Shown: positions 9,922 to 20,088, counted from the stretch's first letter. The stretch is 64,000 nucleotides of DNA from Pusillimonas sp. T7-7 (GCF_000209655.1 NC_015458.1:868001-932000), one strand, 5' to 3'. The notes: generated by a model from the letters alone, not told the origin. A program made the numbers and translations.

Positions 9922-11634
9922 ATGTCTACTTCGCAACAATCGTCCTCGAATAAAAAGAAGGGCAAGGCACGCGTCAAACGCAGCCGTTTGCGCATTGCCG
10001 ATGCCAAAGTCAGTTCCATCTTGATGTTGGTATTGGCGATTTTCATGGTGCTCATTTTTGCCGTAGGGGGCATGGGCGCCTGGTTCTTGTCGGAAAACCT
10101 CAAGCAGTCGGAGGCCATGGATAAGCAGAACAAGGTCTCGCGCATTGTGTATGGCTTTGGCCGAGACATGATGAGTGTGCGGATTTCGTTGTTGGTGGCT
10201 GCACGCTATCAGCAAGATCAGCAAGAGGCGGCCGGCCAGGAGAGCGAGAAACTGCAGAACGAAGCCGAGGCCATGCTGCTTGCCGCCCGTGGCAAGCTGG
10301 ATGACGTCAAGAAGGCCTTTGACGAGTTCCGCAAGGCCATGCCCGAGTCGGGTGATGGCCGCCGCCTGGCAACTCGTGTTATCAGTTCCTATCGTCCGTA
10401 TCTGGATGATGGCATCGACCCCATGGTGCAAGCCCTGGAAAGCAAAGACTTCATCACTTTTTACTACGTGAACAATGAATTCGGCATTCCTCGCAGTGTG
10501 GCGTTTGAAGAGTCGGTCGAGGCCTTTGCAAACTATGTCAGCAAAGAACAGGCACAGTACTACGCCCAAGCGCAAGCCAGTTTCCGCCAGGCCGTCATTG
10601 CCATTGTCGTTGCGGTGCTGCTGGGCCTGGTCCTGATGATCGTCATGCGCGTGGTATTTGGCCGTATCGTGGTAAGGCCGCTGCGCGAGGCGGGCCGTCA
10701 CTTTGACCGCATCGCGAACGGCGATCTGACGCAGCGGGTGGAGGTCAAGTCGCATAATGAGATTGGTGTGTTGTACGAGGCGCTGCGCCGCATGCAGGAA
10801 AGCCTGACGCGTACGGTGAGCACGGTGCGCGAAGGGGTGGAAGAGATCACCCTGGGCTCGCGCGAGATATTCATGGGTAATACCGACCTGAGCAGCCGCA
10901 CCGAGCAGCAGGCGGCCTCGCTGCAAGAGACGGCGGCCAGCATGGAACAACTGGCGTCCACCGTGCGCATGAACACAGACAACGCCCTGCAGGCCGATGC
11001 GCTGGCCAAGGGCGCGTCCGATGTGGCCGAGCGCGGCGGCCAGGCGGTCTCGGTGGTGGTAAGCACCATGAGCGAGATCTCGACCAGCTCGCACAAGATG
11101 GCCGAGATTGTGGGCGTGATCGACGGCATTGCATTCCAGACGAACATTCTGGCGCTGAATGCGGCGGTCGAGGCCGCGCGCGCCGGCGAGCAGGGCAAGG
11201 GCTTTGCGGTGGTGGCGGGCGAGGTGCGCTCGCTGGCCCAGCGCAGCGCGCAGGCGGCCAAGGAGATCAAAGGGCTGATCGAGGAATCGCAGCACAAGGT
11301 CCAGGCTGGGGCCCAGCAGGCGAGCCAGGCGGGCGAGGTGATGCGCGAGGTGGTCGGTTCGGTGCAAGGGGTCACGACCATCATGGGCGAGATCGCCTCG
11401 GCCTCGCACGAGCAGTCCGAGGGAATCGAGCAGGTCAATCAGGCGGTCACGCAGATGGACGGGGTGGTGCAGCAAAATGCGGCGCTGGTCGAACAAGCGG
11501 CGGCCGCGGCCGGATCACTGCAAGAGCAGGCCTCGCGCCTGGCCCAGGCCGTGGCCGTGTTCAAGTTGAATACCAGCGAAGTCATCGAGATGCCGGGCAA
11601 GCCGCTGGAAGTCGCCGGGGCTGGCGCCGCCTAG
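9922..11634 (+). CDS. Methyl-accepting chemotaxis protein with four-helix-type periplasmic domain
   Basis: This 570-residue receptor has a lysine-rich cytoplasmic N-terminus of about 30 residues and a membrane segment at about 31-55. A mostly helical periplasmic region of about 155 residues follows (four-helix-bundle or Tar-like by appearance), then a second membrane segment at about 216-240 and a HAMP domain (VVRPLREAGRHFDRIANGDLT). The signalling domain carries [22 protein letters not shown]. Unlike the preceding receptor it ends in GAGAA with no CheR/CheB pentapeptide. From HAMP onward the two receptors are clearly paralogous. It converges on fliR. Confidence 0.93.
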   Translation: MSTSQQSSSNKKKGKARVKRSRLRIADAKVSSILMLVLAIFMVLIFAVGGMGAWFLSENLKQSEAMDKQNKVSRIVYGFGRDMMSVRISLLVAARYQQDQQEAAGQESEKLQNEAEAMLLAARGKLDDVKKAFDEFRKAMPESGDGRRLATRVISSYRPYLDDGIDPMVQALESKDFITFYYVNNEFGIPRSVAFEESVEAFANYVSKEQAQYYAQAQASFRQAVIAIVVAVLLGLVLMIVMRVVFGRIVVRPLREAGRHFDRIANGDLTQRVEVKSHNEIGVLYEALRRMQESLTRTVSTVREGVEEITLGSREIFMGNTDLSSRTEQQAASLQETAASMEQLASTVRMNTDNALQADALAKGASDVAERGGQAVSVVVSTMSEISTSSHKMAEIVGVIDGIAFQTNILALNAAVEAARAGEQGKGFAVVAGEVRSLAQRSAQAAKEIKGLIEESQHKVQAGAQQASQAGEVMREVVGSVQGVTTIMGEIASASHEQSEGIEQVNQAVTQMDGVVQQNAALVEQAAAAAGSLQEQASRLAQAVAVFKLNTSEVIEMPGKPLEVAGAGAA

Positions 11635-11646
11635 GCGCCGCCGGCG

Positions 11647-12435
11647 CTAAGGCCCCGCCAGCGCCTGGGCCAGGCGCGCCATGGTGCTGTAGCCTTCCTG
11701 AAATAAATTCGACAGAAAGGGCCCCGTCTGGGGCAGCACCACGGCCAGCAGAACCAATCCCGTCATCAGGCTGATGGGAAAGCCCACGGCAAAGACGGAT
11801 AGCTGTTGCGCGGTACGGTTCAGAATGCCCAAGGCCAGGTTGATGGTCAGCAGCACAATGATGAGCGGCAGGGCCAGCATCATGCCGGACACCATCACTT
11901 CAGAACTCCATTCAAACAGCACGCCCCAGCCATTGGGGTCCAATCCGCCTACGCGAACAGGCAGTACATCGAAGCTGCGCATGATGCCGGCCAGCATCAT
12001 CAGATGGCCGTTAAGCGCCAGAAACAGAAGCGTCGCCACGACATTCATGATGCGCGCCAGCACAGCCGTATTCGCGCCTGTGGCGGGATCGAAGAAAGAG
12101 GCAAATGACAAGCCCATTTGCAGGCCTATGAATTCGCCCGCTGTCTGGACGGCGGCGAACACAATGCGCATGACCAGGCCCAGCGCCATGCCTATCAATA
12201 CCTGTTGCAAACCTATCCACAGCCCGGCAAACGAGGCCGTGGGTATATCCGGCATGGGGTCCAGGGCTGGGGCAATGGCAACGGTCACCAAGGCGGCGAA
12301 ACCGACCTTGGCTCGTATAGGTATGGACGACTCACCCAGCAAGGGCGCGGCGCCGATCAGCGCCAGAATGCGAAAGAACGGCCAAAGAAAGGCGTTCATC
12401 CACCCGTAGAGCAGGTCGATATCTACCGAAATCAT
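11647..12435 (-). CDS. fliR: Flagellar type III export gate protein FliR
   Basis: This 262-residue protein has six or so hydrophobic segments and is part of the FliPQR export channel in the inner membrane. The frame is open further upstream, but the ATG at 12435 gives MISVDIDLLYGWMNAFLWPFFRI, which aligns with the usual FliR start. It is the last gene of the minus-strand fliF-to-fliR set, 25 bases after fliQ. Conserved features include PLLGESSIPIRAKVGFA near residues 30-46 and FAVGFPISLMTGL towards the end. Confidence 0.95.
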   Translation of the reverse strand: MISVDIDLLYGWMNAFLWPFFRILALIGAAPLLGESSIPIRAKVGFAALVTVAIAPALDPMPDIPTASFAGLWIGLQQVLIGMALGLVMRIVFAAVQTAGEFIGLQMGLSFASFFDPATGANTAVLARIMNVVATLLFLALNGHLMMLAGIMRSFDVLPVRVGGLDPNGWGVLFEWSSEVMVSGMMLALPLIIVLLTINLALGILNRTAQQLSVFAVGFPISLMTGLVLLAVVLPQTGPFLSNLFQEGYSTMARLAQALAGP

Positions 12436-12460
12436 AATGGCCGGTCCGACACCTGGATGC

Positions 12461-12730
12461 TCAGGAAACCAGGCCGGGGATTTGCGTAAACAATGTCCGC
12501 ATATAGTCAACCATGGTGGTGATCAGCCAGGGTCCCAGCAACACCAGGGCGGCGCCGACGGCCAGCAGCTTGGGGATGAAAGACAGCGTCATCTCGTTGA
12601 TCTGGGTGGCCGCCTGGAAAATGCTGATCACCAGGCCCACCACCAGGGTCACCAGCAGCAGCGGCCCGGCCATGATCAGCGCCACTTTCATGGCCAGGTA
12701 GGTCATGGACATTACGGTTTCGGAAGTCAT
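12461..12730 (-). CDS. fliQ: Flagellar type III export gate protein FliQ
   Basis: This 89-residue protein has two membrane helices (residues 17-40 and 52-75), the standard architecture of FliQ. The segment LLVTLVVGLVISIFQAATQINEMTLSFIPK is split by the typical charged turn. It packs with FliP and FliR in the export gate. It starts 9 bases after the fliP stop and precedes fliR. Confidence 0.96.
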   Translation of the reverse strand: MTSETVMSMTYLAMKVALIMAGPLLLVTLVVGLVISIFQAATQINEMTLSFIPKLLAVGAALVLLGPWLITTMVDYMRTLFTQIPGLVS

Positions 12731-12739
12731 GCGCTCCTC

Positions 12740-13513
12740 TTACTGGTAAAAGCTGCGGGCCAGAGACCCCAGCAGCAAGTGCCAGCCGTCGGCCAGCACG
12801 AACAGCATAAGCTTGAAGGGGAGTGAAATCGTCACGGGCGGAACCATCATCATGCCCAGCGCCATCAATACACTGGCCACCACCAGATCGATGATGAGGA
12901 AAGGAATGAAGATGGTGAAGCCGATCTGGAAGGCGGTCTTGAGTTCGCTGGCCATAAAAGCGGGCACCAGCACACGCAATGGCACTTCCTCGGCGGTTTG
13001 CAGCTCGGCCACATTGGCCATGTTGGCGAACATGGTCAGGTCCGCTTCGCGCGTCTGATGCAGCATGAAGCTGTGCAGCGGCTTGATGCCGCGCTCCAAC
13101 GCTTCTTCGAACGCGATGACGCCATTGCTCAGCGGCTGGTAGGCGTCGGCATAGATCTGATCGAATACCGGCGACATGGCAAAGAAAGTCAGGAACAGCG
13201 CCAGGCCGATCAGTATCGAGTTGGGCGGCGAGGCGCCGGTACCCATGGCGTTGCGCAACAGGCCCAGCACAATAATGATGCGGGTAAAGCCCGTCATCAT
13301 CATGAGCATGGCTGGCAGGAAAGACATCATGGTCAGCAAGACCAGTGTCTGTATGCTGAGCGACCAGGTCTGGCTGCCATCCGGATTGACCGCCGAGGTC
13401 AGGGCGGGCAGTGTGGTCTGCGCCAGGCCCATTGCGGGCCAGAGCAGCGCGGCCAGCACGGCCAGGGCCGTCAACAGGCGCAGGCCTGAACGATTTTTTG
13501 TGGGCAAGCGCAC
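12740..13513 (-). CDS. fliP: Flagellar type III export gate protein FliP
   Basis: This 257-residue protein has a cleavable signal peptide (about residues 1-31, ending GLAQ) followed by the FliP core. [29 protein letters not shown] is the first conserved membrane segment, followed by a periplasmic domain containing [19 protein letters not shown]. Paired C-terminal membrane segments contain [21 protein letters not shown] and end in [15 protein letters not shown]. FliP nucleates the export gate. It lies directly downstream of fliO. Confidence 0.97.
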   Translation of the reverse strand: MRLPTKNRSGLRLLTALAVLAALLWPAMGLAQTTLPALTSAVNPDGSQTWSLSIQTLVLLTMMSFLPAMLMMMTGFTRIIIVLGLLRNAMGTGASPPNSILIGLALFLTFFAMSPVFDQIYADAYQPLSNGVIAFEEALERGIKPLHSFMLHQTREADLTMFANMANVAELQTAEEVPLRVLVPAFMASELKTAFQIGFTIFIPFLIIDLVVASVLMALGMMMVPPVTISLPFKLMLFVLADGWHLLLGSLARSFYQ

Positions 13514-13514
13514 T

Positions 13515-13865
13515 TTATCGGCCTTTCAGCACTTTGCGCAACGCAGCGGCGAAACTGGGCCGAGCGCCTTCATGCCTGGCTGCGGTGCTGGCTTGAGTTG
13601 CCACGGCAGGCGATTCGGCGGGCGGTAGGGTATGCAAGAGGGAGATCTGGTTGCCGGTCACGCCCAGCACCAGGCGGGCATCTTCCACTTCGACCATGGC
13701 AACATAGCTGCGGGCGCCCAGGCTTTGCGAGCCAATCACACGCAAGCCCGACGCATTGCCTGTGCGCAGCCAGCCCGCGCGACGCGTGATCCAGGCGCAG
13801 GCCAGGATGAGCGCCACGATAAAGAACAGGCTGATGATCAGGCGCAGGACGGCGGCTTCGGTCAT
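13515..13865 (-). CDS. fliO: Flagellar biosynthesis protein FliO
   Basis: This 116-residue protein has one membrane helix at residues 7-25, followed by a cytoplasmic domain with [31 protein letters not shown], the FliO pattern of a small beta-rich domain that assists FliP stability. The C-terminal 45 residues are low-complexity and basic. Position between fliN and fliP supports the call, since FliO itself is weakly conserved. Confidence 0.9.
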   Translation of the reverse strand: MTEAAVLRLIISLFFIVALILACAWITRRAGWLRTGNASGLRVIGSQSLGARSYVAMVEVEDARLVLGVTGNQISLLHTLPPAESPAVATQASTAARHEGARPSFAAALRKVLKGR

Positions 13866-13868
13866 GGC

Positions 13869-14435
13869 CTAGCGGCGGCCGTTGAGCCGGCTGATGCGGT
13901 CGGACGGCGTGATGATGTCCGTGACACGAATGCCGTATTTTTCGTCGACGACAACGACTTCGCCCTGGGCAATCAGGTAGCCGTTGACGAAGATGTCCAT
14001 GGGCTCGCCGGCCAGGCCGTCCAGCTCTACAACCGAGCCTTGGCCCAGCTGCAGGATGTTCTTGATGGTCAGCCGTGCGCGCCCCAGTTCCACCGACAGT
14101 TGCACGGGGATGTCCATGATCATGTCGATGTCGCTGTTGTTCTCGATGGCGTTATCGGCCAGAGGCTGGAACACATGCTGCGCGCTGCTGATTGTGGCGG
14201 CCGGCGCACCCGCTGCCGCAGCATCCGGGGCAGCAGGGCGTTGCGCCGCGGTTTGCTCGGCCAGGGCGCTGGCCCAGTCGTCCGTATCGCCGGCCAGGCC
14301 GTCGGCCTGCGTGGGCTGGAGCGGCTGTCCAGCCTGCTCGGCCAGCGCCGCGTCCCAATCTATATCGCCGCCTGCTGCGGCGTCGTTGTCCGGCGCTTCG
14401 TTGTTTTGAGAATCGTTGGGCTTGGAGTCGGTCAT
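13869..14435 (-). CDS. fliN: Flagellar motor switch protein FliN
   Basis: This 188-residue protein has a conserved C-terminal SpoA-type domain of about 80 residues (DIPVQLSVELGRARLTIKNIL, then GSVVELDGLAGEPMDIFVNG). The ATG at 14435 is chosen over an upstream in-frame ATG because it removes a non-homologous 41-residue stretch and leaves a 10-base gap to fliM. The N-terminal half is acidic and alanine-rich and contains the motif DW-x2-ALAEQ twice (IDWDAALAEQ and DDWASALAEQ). FliN forms the C ring with FliM. Confidence 0.95.
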   Translation of the reverse strand: MTDSKPNDSQNNEAPDNDAAAGGDIDWDAALAEQAGQPLQPTQADGLAGDTDDWASALAEQTAAQRPAAPDAAAAGAPAATISSAQHVFQPLADNAIENNSDIDMIMDIPVQLSVELGRARLTIKNILQLGQGSVVELDGLAGEPMDIFVNGYLIAQGEVVVVDEKYGIRVTDIITPSDRISRLNGRR

Positions 14436-14445
14436 GACATTGTGC

Positions 14446-15438
14446 TCAGGTAATATCGGTTTCAGAGGACGCCAGCACTTTCTTGACACGCAGTGCGTAG
14501 CGACCGTTGAACGTTCCGTAGGTGCATTCCATAACGGGTACGCCGCCCACGTGGGCATTGATGGCGGGCGTGATTTCCAGCGGCAGGATGTCGTTGACCT
14601 CCAGTCGCATGAGCTCGCCTATGGAAGATTCAATACGCGCAAACTCGGCCACCAGCTCAACGTCGGCGCTGCGCACCTGGCGTGTCAGCTGATGGGTCCA
14701 GCGCTGGTCGATGGCGCCGGCGTTGGCTTCCTGCAAGGGCCGGGTCAGCAAATCGCGCACCGGCTCTATCATGGAATAGGGCAGGCAGATGTTCAGGTTG
14801 CCGCCCGAGGCGCCCAGTTCGATATTGAACGAGGTGACCACCACGATTTCATTGCCGCTGGTAATGCTGGCGAACTTGGTGTGCATTTCCGAGCGTATGT
14901 ATTCAAACTGCACCGGGTAGACCTGTTCCCAGGCGCCGCCATAGCTTTCCAGGGTCAGGTTCAGCAGACGACGAATAATGCGCTGCTCGGTGGTGGTGAA
15001 ATCGCGGCCTTCCACGCGCGTGCTGTAACGGCCATGACCGCCAAACAGGCTGTCGATTACCAGGAACACCAGGTTGGGGTCGAAGGTGAACAAGGCCGCC
15101 CCGCGCAAAGGCTTCATGGTGACCATGTTCAGGTTGCTGGGCACGGGCAGGTTGCGCTCGAAGTCCGAGTACTTCTGTATGCGGATGGAGCCTACGGTAA
15201 TGTCCGCGTTACGGCGCATGAAAGAAAGCAGCACGGAACGCAGGCGCCTGGCAAAGCGCTCATTGATCAGCTCCAGCGTTTGCATCCGGTGGCGCACCAC
15301 GCGGTCGGGCGAGCTCAGATCGTAGGGACGAACGCCGGGCGGATCGTCGGCGGTGCTTGTCTTCTCGTTGCTTTCGCCGGTAACACCGGCCAGCAACGCA
15401 TCGACTTCATCTTGCGATAGCAGGCTTTGATAGGCCAT
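14446..15438 (-). CDS. fliM: Flagellar motor switch protein FliM
   Basis: This 330-residue C-ring protein begins with LLSQDEVDALLAGV, the N-terminal CheY-P-binding peptide typical of FliM. The middle domain carries the conserved RVVRHRMQTLELINERFARRL and the G-G-x-G motif region FGGHGRYSTRVEGRDFT, and the C-terminus is a SpoA-type domain ending in YALRVKKVL. It is directly adjacent to fliL, with one stop codon abutting the next start, which indicates tight coupling. Confidence 0.97.
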   Translation of the reverse strand: MAYQSLLSQDEVDALLAGVTGESNEKTSTADDPPGVRPYDLSSPDRVVRHRMQTLELINERFARRLRSVLLSFMRRNADITVGSIRIQKYSDFERNLPVPSNLNMVTMKPLRGAALFTFDPNLVFLVIDSLFGGHGRYSTRVEGRDFTTTEQRIIRRLLNLTLESYGGAWEQVYPVQFEYIRSEMHTKFASITSGNEIVVVTSFNIELGASGGNLNICLPYSMIEPVRDLLTRPLQEANAGAIDQRWTHQLTRQVRSADVELVAEFARIESSIGELMRLEVNDILPLEITPAINAHVGGVPVMECTYGTFNGRYALRVKKVLASSETDIT

Positions 15439-15924
15439 TTACTGGATCACAAAAGCGGTGAACAGGACGCTGTTGACGGAAGGCCCGATCGGCTGCGGGT
15501 TGTAAGGCCGTTCGATGGCTTCGTCCAGCAATGCAACCAGCTCGCTGCGGCCCTGGGGGGTTTGAATGTGGTTCGCATTCTGTTGCGACAAGGTGCGCAA
15601 GATGCGGTCGCGCACTTCGGGCATGAACTCGGCGATCAGCCGGCGCGACAATTCGTTGTCTACACGCAAGGTGATGGCCACATAAAGAATGCGTGTGCCG
15701 CGATCGGTGCCCAGAGTGACGGTGAATGGTTCCAGCGGCGAAAAAATCGGTTTTGGCAGCTCGACCGGTTTGGGCTCGGGCAGTGTGGATTCCAGCAGGG
15801 ACGAAACCTGGCTCGCCTTGGACGAGAAGAACAGGGTGGCGCCCACGCTGGCCGCGACGATCAGCGCAGTCGTCAGCATGGATTTAAGCATTTTGGCAAA
15901 TTTGCCCGTGTTGGTTTGGGCCAT
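15439..15924 (-). CDS. fliL: Flagellar basal-body-associated protein FliL
   Basis: This 161-residue inner-membrane protein has a single transmembrane helix at residues 18-36 and a periplasmic domain with the FliL pattern YVAITLRVDNELSRRLIAEFMPEVRDRIL and GRSELVALLDEAI. FliL surrounds the stators and supports torque. It heads the fliLMNOPQR part of the operon; the 162 bases between it and fliK hold no gene and could carry an internal promoter. Confidence 0.93.
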   Translation of the reverse strand: MAQTNTGKFAKMLKSMLTTALIVAASVGATLFFSSKASQVSSLLESTLPEPKPVELPKPIFSPLEPFTVTLGTDRGTRILYVAITLRVDNELSRRLIAEFMPEVRDRILRTLSQQNANHIQTPQGRSELVALLDEAIERPYNPQPIGPSVNSVLFTAFVIQ

Positions 15925-16086
15925 GGCTGCTTTGTTCGAGTAGCGGTTGGAGATTGACTCAGGTACGCCATTGTGCCGCAGGCGGGGCCGATGGATCGCG
16001 TGGAATAAGCCGCCAAAAGTTTGCTAGCTCCGGGGTTTGATCGGCTACGCTGGCGGGTCCGTAAGCAAGGCGGCAACAAAGACAGG
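15925..16086 (-). other. fliK-fliL intergenic region
   Basis: This 162-base gap is the longest within the fliF-fliR gene set. No sigma-28 site, no clear -35/-10 pair and no strong hairpin was found. It is a reasonable place for an internal promoter for fliLMNOPQR, but that is inference from the gap alone. Confidence 0.3.
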
Positions 16087-17397
16087 CTAGGCGAAAGTGT
16101 CGACTAGCGCATTGCTTGCCGTGCTGCGCGCCATGGCGAGGGCTGCTCCGCTGTCGCCGGCAGTGGCTGCAACGCCGCCTTTGCCGGTGCTGCCGTGACC
16201 GCCGGAGGCCGACGACTGGTGGGCGGCCTGGTCGGACTGGCCATGATCGCTGACACTGGTCTGGCCCAGCGATATGCCTGCCTGGGCCAACTGTTGCTGG
16301 AGTTGGGGCAGGGCGTTCTCGACCGTCTGGCGAACCGCCGCATGGGGCGATACGAAGATCGCAGTGGCCGTGTTGTCGCTGATGTTGATCGAGATGCGCA
16401 ATGGGCCCAGTTCGGGGGGATCCAGGCGCAGCTCGGCAGTGTGCGGCATGTTGTTCGCGCCTTGAGCAATGGACACAAACTGGCGGCTGAAGTCGGCGCT
16501 CCAATTGGGGTTGCCCAGCGGCGTGGCCACAGCAAACAGGGCGCCGGGCGCGCCGGCGGGCGATACGCCCGGCAGGTGGGCGCCCGATGCCATGCTTGTT
16601 GCCATATAGCCATGGCTGACGGTTGAAGCCACGCTGGCCAGATCCACGGGCGACGCCGGTGTCGTGCTTTCCTGAGCCTGGGCGGCCTGGGCCTTGCTGG
16701 CTAAAAAATCCGCCAGAGCGACGGCGTCGGGGCTGGCTTCGCCTGCCTGCATGCGGGTCTGCATGGCCAGTACGGCTTGCTTGGCGCCAGCCATGCCGGC
16801 AGCTTGCCTGGCGCTCAACGGGCTGGCCGTCGCTATGGCCTGATCGCCGCTGTCGACCGGTTCGATCATCGGTGTTGCGGATACGACCGAAGGCGGCGGG
16901 CCATCGGCTGTTACAGGCTTGGCCGCATTGCTATCGATGGCTTTTGAAATCAGGCTGGCCAAAGGGGTGACGCCTCTTGCGACAGACGCTTTGCCTGCTG
17001 TGTCGGCAGTGATGCCTTCATGGATCAAGGCTGCGCCGCTTTTGTCGGCCAGCAGCTTGCGGCCCGTGGTCGATGTCTGCTGGACGGCAGCGACTTCGGC
17101 CGCAATGTGCAAAGCAATCTGCGGCAAGGCCATCGCTTGTTCGCCAGCAGTCCGGGCCAGCGCTTCGTCGGCCGCCGCTTGTTCAGCGGTTTGGTCGCCC
17201 GCTTTGTCCGGCTTGCCTTCGGTTTTTTTGCCGGGCGCCTGCACAGCGGACGATCCCGCTTCAGTGCCATGCTGGCGGGCCAGCACATTCGAGAAGCGTG
17301 CGGCTTCGGCGTCGGGCTCGCCGTGTCCAGCGCCCCGTGCGCCGCTTGTTGCGGTGAGTGTGGAAGGCAGGACTGCGGCTATCGCGGGCATATTCAT
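16087..17397 (-). CDS. fliK: Flagellar hook-length control protein FliK
   Basis: This 436-residue secreted ruler is alanine-rich and low-complexity over the first 300 residues, as usual. The C-terminal hook-length control domain contains ELRLDPPELGPLRISINISDN and VRQTVENALPQLQQQLAQAGISLGQ, which together define the FliK substrate-specificity-switch domain. It lies between fliJ and fliL as in many proteobacteria. A second FliK-like gene exists at 23774-25051 in this window. Confidence 0.93.
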   Translation of the reverse strand: MNMPAIAAVLPSTLTATSGARGAGHGEPDAEAARFSNVLARQHGTEAGSSAVQAPGKKTEGKPDKAGDQTAEQAAADEALARTAGEQAMALPQIALHIAAEVAAVQQTSTTGRKLLADKSGAALIHEGITADTAGKASVARGVTPLASLISKAIDSNAAKPVTADGPPPSVVSATPMIEPVDSGDQAIATASPLSARQAAGMAGAKQAVLAMQTRMQAGEASPDAVALADFLASKAQAAQAQESTTPASPVDLASVASTVSHGYMATSMASGAHLPGVSPAGAPGALFAVATPLGNPNWSADFSRQFVSIAQGANNMPHTAELRLDPPELGPLRISINISDNTATAIFVSPHAAVRQTVENALPQLQQQLAQAGISLGQTSVSDHGQSDQAAHQSSASGGHGSTGKGGVAATAGDSGAALAMARSTASNALVDTFA

Positions 17398-17409
17398 GAC
17401 AGACTCTGA

Positions 17410-17859
17410 TCAATGTGATTGACGTGCGCGGCGAAACAGATTCGCCGAGATCTCGTCGCTGGCAAGTTGTTCGGCGCGATTTTCGCGTACGAGCTGTTGC
17501 TGTCGCTCTCGCGACTGCAGGGCCTCGAAGGAACTGACACGGCGTTTTTCGGCATGCCAATGCCGCCTGCCTTGTTCGATTCTGGCGTCGATTTGCGCAA
17601 CAACCCTATTTTGCTGTGTGATCGCCTCGTCCAAAGTGGCGATAAACTGCCTGAAGTTGTGATAGTTCGATGCCGAAAGTCCGATTTCAGCGGCCTTGCT
17701 CAGCCTCTCGGCATAGTCCTGGCGGTAAACCAGCAGCATGGACAGCTGTTGGTCGGCACTGGCTCTTTCGCTCGTTAATGCCTGCAGCTGCTTGCCTGCC
17801 TGGTTGGCGCCATCGCGCGCCAGGTCGATCAGCATGGGTAATGACGAGTGCTTAGCCAT
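17410..17859 (-). CDS. fliJ: Flagellar export chaperone/stalk protein FliJ
   Basis: This 149-residue protein is almost entirely alpha-helical and charged, with a long coiled coil. FliJ resembles the gamma subunit of F-type ATPases, sits in the FliI hexamer and links it to FlhA. Sequence conservation is low in this family; the call uses size, coiled-coil character, the N-terminal pattern [16 protein letters not shown], and position directly after fliI, which it overlaps by 8 bases. Confidence 0.9.
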   Translation of the reverse strand: MAKHSSLPMLIDLARDGANQAGKQLQALTSERASADQQLSMLLVYRQDYAERLSKAAEIGLSASNYHNFRQFIATLDEAITQQNRVVAQIDARIEQGRRHWHAEKRRVSSFEALQSRERQQQLVRENRAEQLASDEISANLFRRARQSH

Positions 17860-19342
17860 GGTTCAGAACCGAAGTGTGGAGTGATGGCTGGCCGCCCGCG
17901 TTCTGGCCCAGCAGGGCGGACAGTTCGCCGATGGCGGCCGGGTAGTCGATGCGGCTTGCCATGCCTTGCTGCAAATAGGCTTCGAGCCAGGGGTGTTTTT
18001 CTATGGCTTCATCGATCTGCGGATCGTTGCCGGGCGTGTAGGCGCCCACAGCGATCAGGTCGTGGTTGCGCTGGTAGCGAGACAGCATTTGTTTGAATCG
18101 GTGCACCAGCTTGAATTGATCGCCGGGAACGATGGCCGACATGACGCGCGAAATGGAAGCCTCGATATCGATGGCCGGATAATGGCCCGACTCCGCCAGG
18201 CTGCGTGACAGCACCACGTGTCCGTCCAGAATGGCGCGGGCGGAGTCCGCGATCGGATCCTGCTGGTCGTCGCCTTCCGTCAGCACCGTATAAAACGCGG
18301 TAATCGAACCGGCGGGCCGTCCGGCAACCGGGGCGCCATTGCCCGCGCGTTCGACCAGGGCAGGCAGCTTGGCGAAAACAGAAGGCGGATAGCCTTTGGT
18401 GGCGGGCGGTTCGCCGATGGCCAGCGCAATTTCGCGCTGCGCCATGGCGTAGCGCGTCAGTGAATCCATGATCAGCAGCACATGCTTGCCTTGGTCTCGA
18501 AAATGCTCGGCCAGGCGAGTGGCATAGACCGCGCCCTGCAGTCGCAATAATGGCGATACATCGGCCGGCGCCGCCACGACCACCGAGCGCTGCAGGCCTT
18601 CGGCGCCCAGATTGTGCTCGATGAATTCCTTGACTTCACGGCCGCGCTCGCCGATGAGCGCCACGACAATGACGTCCGCCCGGGTGTAGCGGGCCATCAT
18701 GCCCAGCAGCACGCTCTTGCCGACGCCGGAGCCGGCAAACAGCCCCATGCGCTGGCCGCGTCCCACGGTGAGCAGACCATTGATGGCGCGCACCCCCACG
18801 TCCAGCACGGTATCGATAGGCGCGCGCGCGAGCGGATTGATGGTTTGTGCAAACAGTGGCGCGGGCCGGACATTATCCAGCGCGCCCAAGCCGTCCAGCG
18901 GCTGGCCGGCGCCATCCAGCACGCGGCCCAACAGGCCATCGCCCACCGGCAAGTGGCGCGACAGCACGGTGGCTACGGTGTCTTCACCGCTGGCATAGTG
19001 CGGCAGGGGGACTCGTTTTTGTATCGAGGGCTCCACCGGCACGACACGCGCGCCGGGCGGCAATCCCGAAATATCGCTTTGCGGCATCAGGTACAGGGTG
19101 TGCCCATGAAAGCCCACCACTTCGGCATCGGCCCAGTGCTTGCGGCCGGGCGATATCTCTATTTTGCAGGCCGCGCCCACGGCCAGCCGCAAGCCGGTGG
19201 CTTCCAGCACCAGTCCGGTCGCGCGGGTGACTCGGCCGCTCACATGCCAGGATTCCGTGGCTTCAACGCGGCGCTGGCCGGCATCCAGTTGCGCGCGCCA
19301 GCGCGCGGCAGCGCAGTCCAGCCGGTCTGTGGCGACCGTCAT
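17852..19342 (-). CDS. fliI: Flagellum-specific ATP synthase-like ATPase FliI
   Basis: This 496-residue soluble ATPase energises type III export. The Walker A loop AGSGVGKS is at residues 203-210, Walker B is in [22 protein letters not shown], and the family signature [18 protein letters not shown] follows. Its N-terminal region is somewhat longer than in E. coli FliI (457 residues). Its start overlaps the fliH stop and its end overlaps fliJ. Confidence 0.97.
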   Translation of the reverse strand: MTVATDRLDCAAARWRAQLDAGQRRVEATESWHVSGRVTRATGLVLEATGLRLAVGAACKIEISPGRKHWADAEVVGFHGHTLYLMPQSDISGLPPGARVVPVEPSIQKRVPLPHYASGEDTVATVLSRHLPVGDGLLGRVLDGAGQPLDGLGALDNVRPAPLFAQTINPLARAPIDTVLDVGVRAINGLLTVGRGQRMGLFAGSGVGKSVLLGMMARYTRADVIVVALIGERGREVKEFIEHNLGAEGLQRSVVVAAPADVSPLLRLQGAVYATRLAEHFRDQGKHVLLIMDSLTRYAMAQREIALAIGEPPATKGYPPSVFAKLPALVERAGNGAPVAGRPAGSITAFYTVLTEGDDQQDPIADSARAILDGHVVLSRSLAESGHYPAIDIEASISRVMSAIVPGDQFKLVHRFKQMLSRYQRNHDLIAVGAYTPGNDPQIDEAIEKHPWLEAYLQQGMASRIDYPAAIGELSALLGQNAGGQPSLHTSVLNHG

Positions 19343-20088
19343 GCGAGCCGCTCCAGCCTACTTTCATGGCCCAGCGCGGAAACCACCCGCTGCCAGCGCG
19401 TCTGCAAGGTGGCGTCGATATTGCCCAAGGCCGTTTCAACCATGCAGCCGCCGCGGCTGATGGTGGAATCCGTCACCAGCCGCCAGTGACGGGCGCCGGG
19501 ATCGCCATCCAGGCATTGCCGGACGAGTTCGGCATCGGCGGGGTTGACGCGCAACTTCAGCATGGCGTCTTTGCCGGCTTCGATTTGCAGGATGTCGTGC
19601 ACCAGGTCCTGGATCTTCTCGGGATGGCTGTCCAGTGTGCTGCGCAGCACTTGTTCAGCGATGCGGATGGCAAGCGCGATCAAGGCTTGGCCCATCTCGG
19701 CTTCCATCGTCTCGATGGAAGCGGCCGCCGACACGGCCAATGCGTTCAATGCCTTGGTTTCTTTGTCGGCTTCTTCGCGGCCTGCCGCATGACCGGCCGC
19801 GAAGCCGGCTTCATAGCCTCGTTGCCGGCCTTGTTCATGGCCCTCTGCCGTGCCGACCTCCAGGCCTTGCACATGTCCGGCGGCATAGCCTTCGTCGTGG
19901 CCGCGTTTTTGCGCGGCCTCGCGCAATTGCTGCACTTTCTTGAGCAGGGCGGCGTTATCGACTTGCGGCGCCGCCGGCGGGGTGGCTGGCCCGGCAGCAT
20001 CGGCTGCGGCAGGGCTTTCGAAAGCCGCCATTTCCCAGCGTTTCCAGGACTCTTCCGCGCCGGACGAAACCGTGAGCTTGTCAGACAT
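19339..20088 (-). CDS. fliH: Flagellar export apparatus protein FliH (ATPase regulator)
   Basis: This 249-residue protein regulates FliI and docks the ATPase complex on the C ring. A helical N-terminal part carries a glycine-repeat segment (residues about 63-98) with many G-x3-G spacings, such as [17 protein letters not shown]. This glycine-repeat helix is known from FliH and related YscL proteins. The C-terminal domain has [19 protein letters not shown] and [13 protein letters not shown]. It overlaps fliG by 8 bases and fliI by 4 bases. Confidence 0.94.
   Translation of the reverse strand: MSDKLTVSSGAEESWKRWEMAAFESPAAADAAGPATPPAAPQVDNAALLKKVQQLREAAQKRGHDEGYAAGHVQGLEVGTAEGHEQGRQRGYEAGFAAGHAAGREEADKETKALNALAVSAAASIETMEAEMGQALIALAIRIAEQVLRSTLDSHPEKIQDLVHDILQIEAGKDAMLKLRVNPADAELVRQCLDGDPGARHWRLVTDSTISRGGCMVETALGNIDATLQTRWQRVVSALGHESRLERLA

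Noticed and set aside
9809..10024. 71-codon TTG-start frame upstream of the second chemoreceptor
   Set aside because: It runs into the receptor gene in a different frame, has no ribosome-binding site and no similarity to a known family.
9910..11496. 528-codon antisense frame over the second chemoreceptor
   Set aside because: The receptor is certain from its conserved hairpin; the antisense frame is His/Arg/Leu-rich and featureless.
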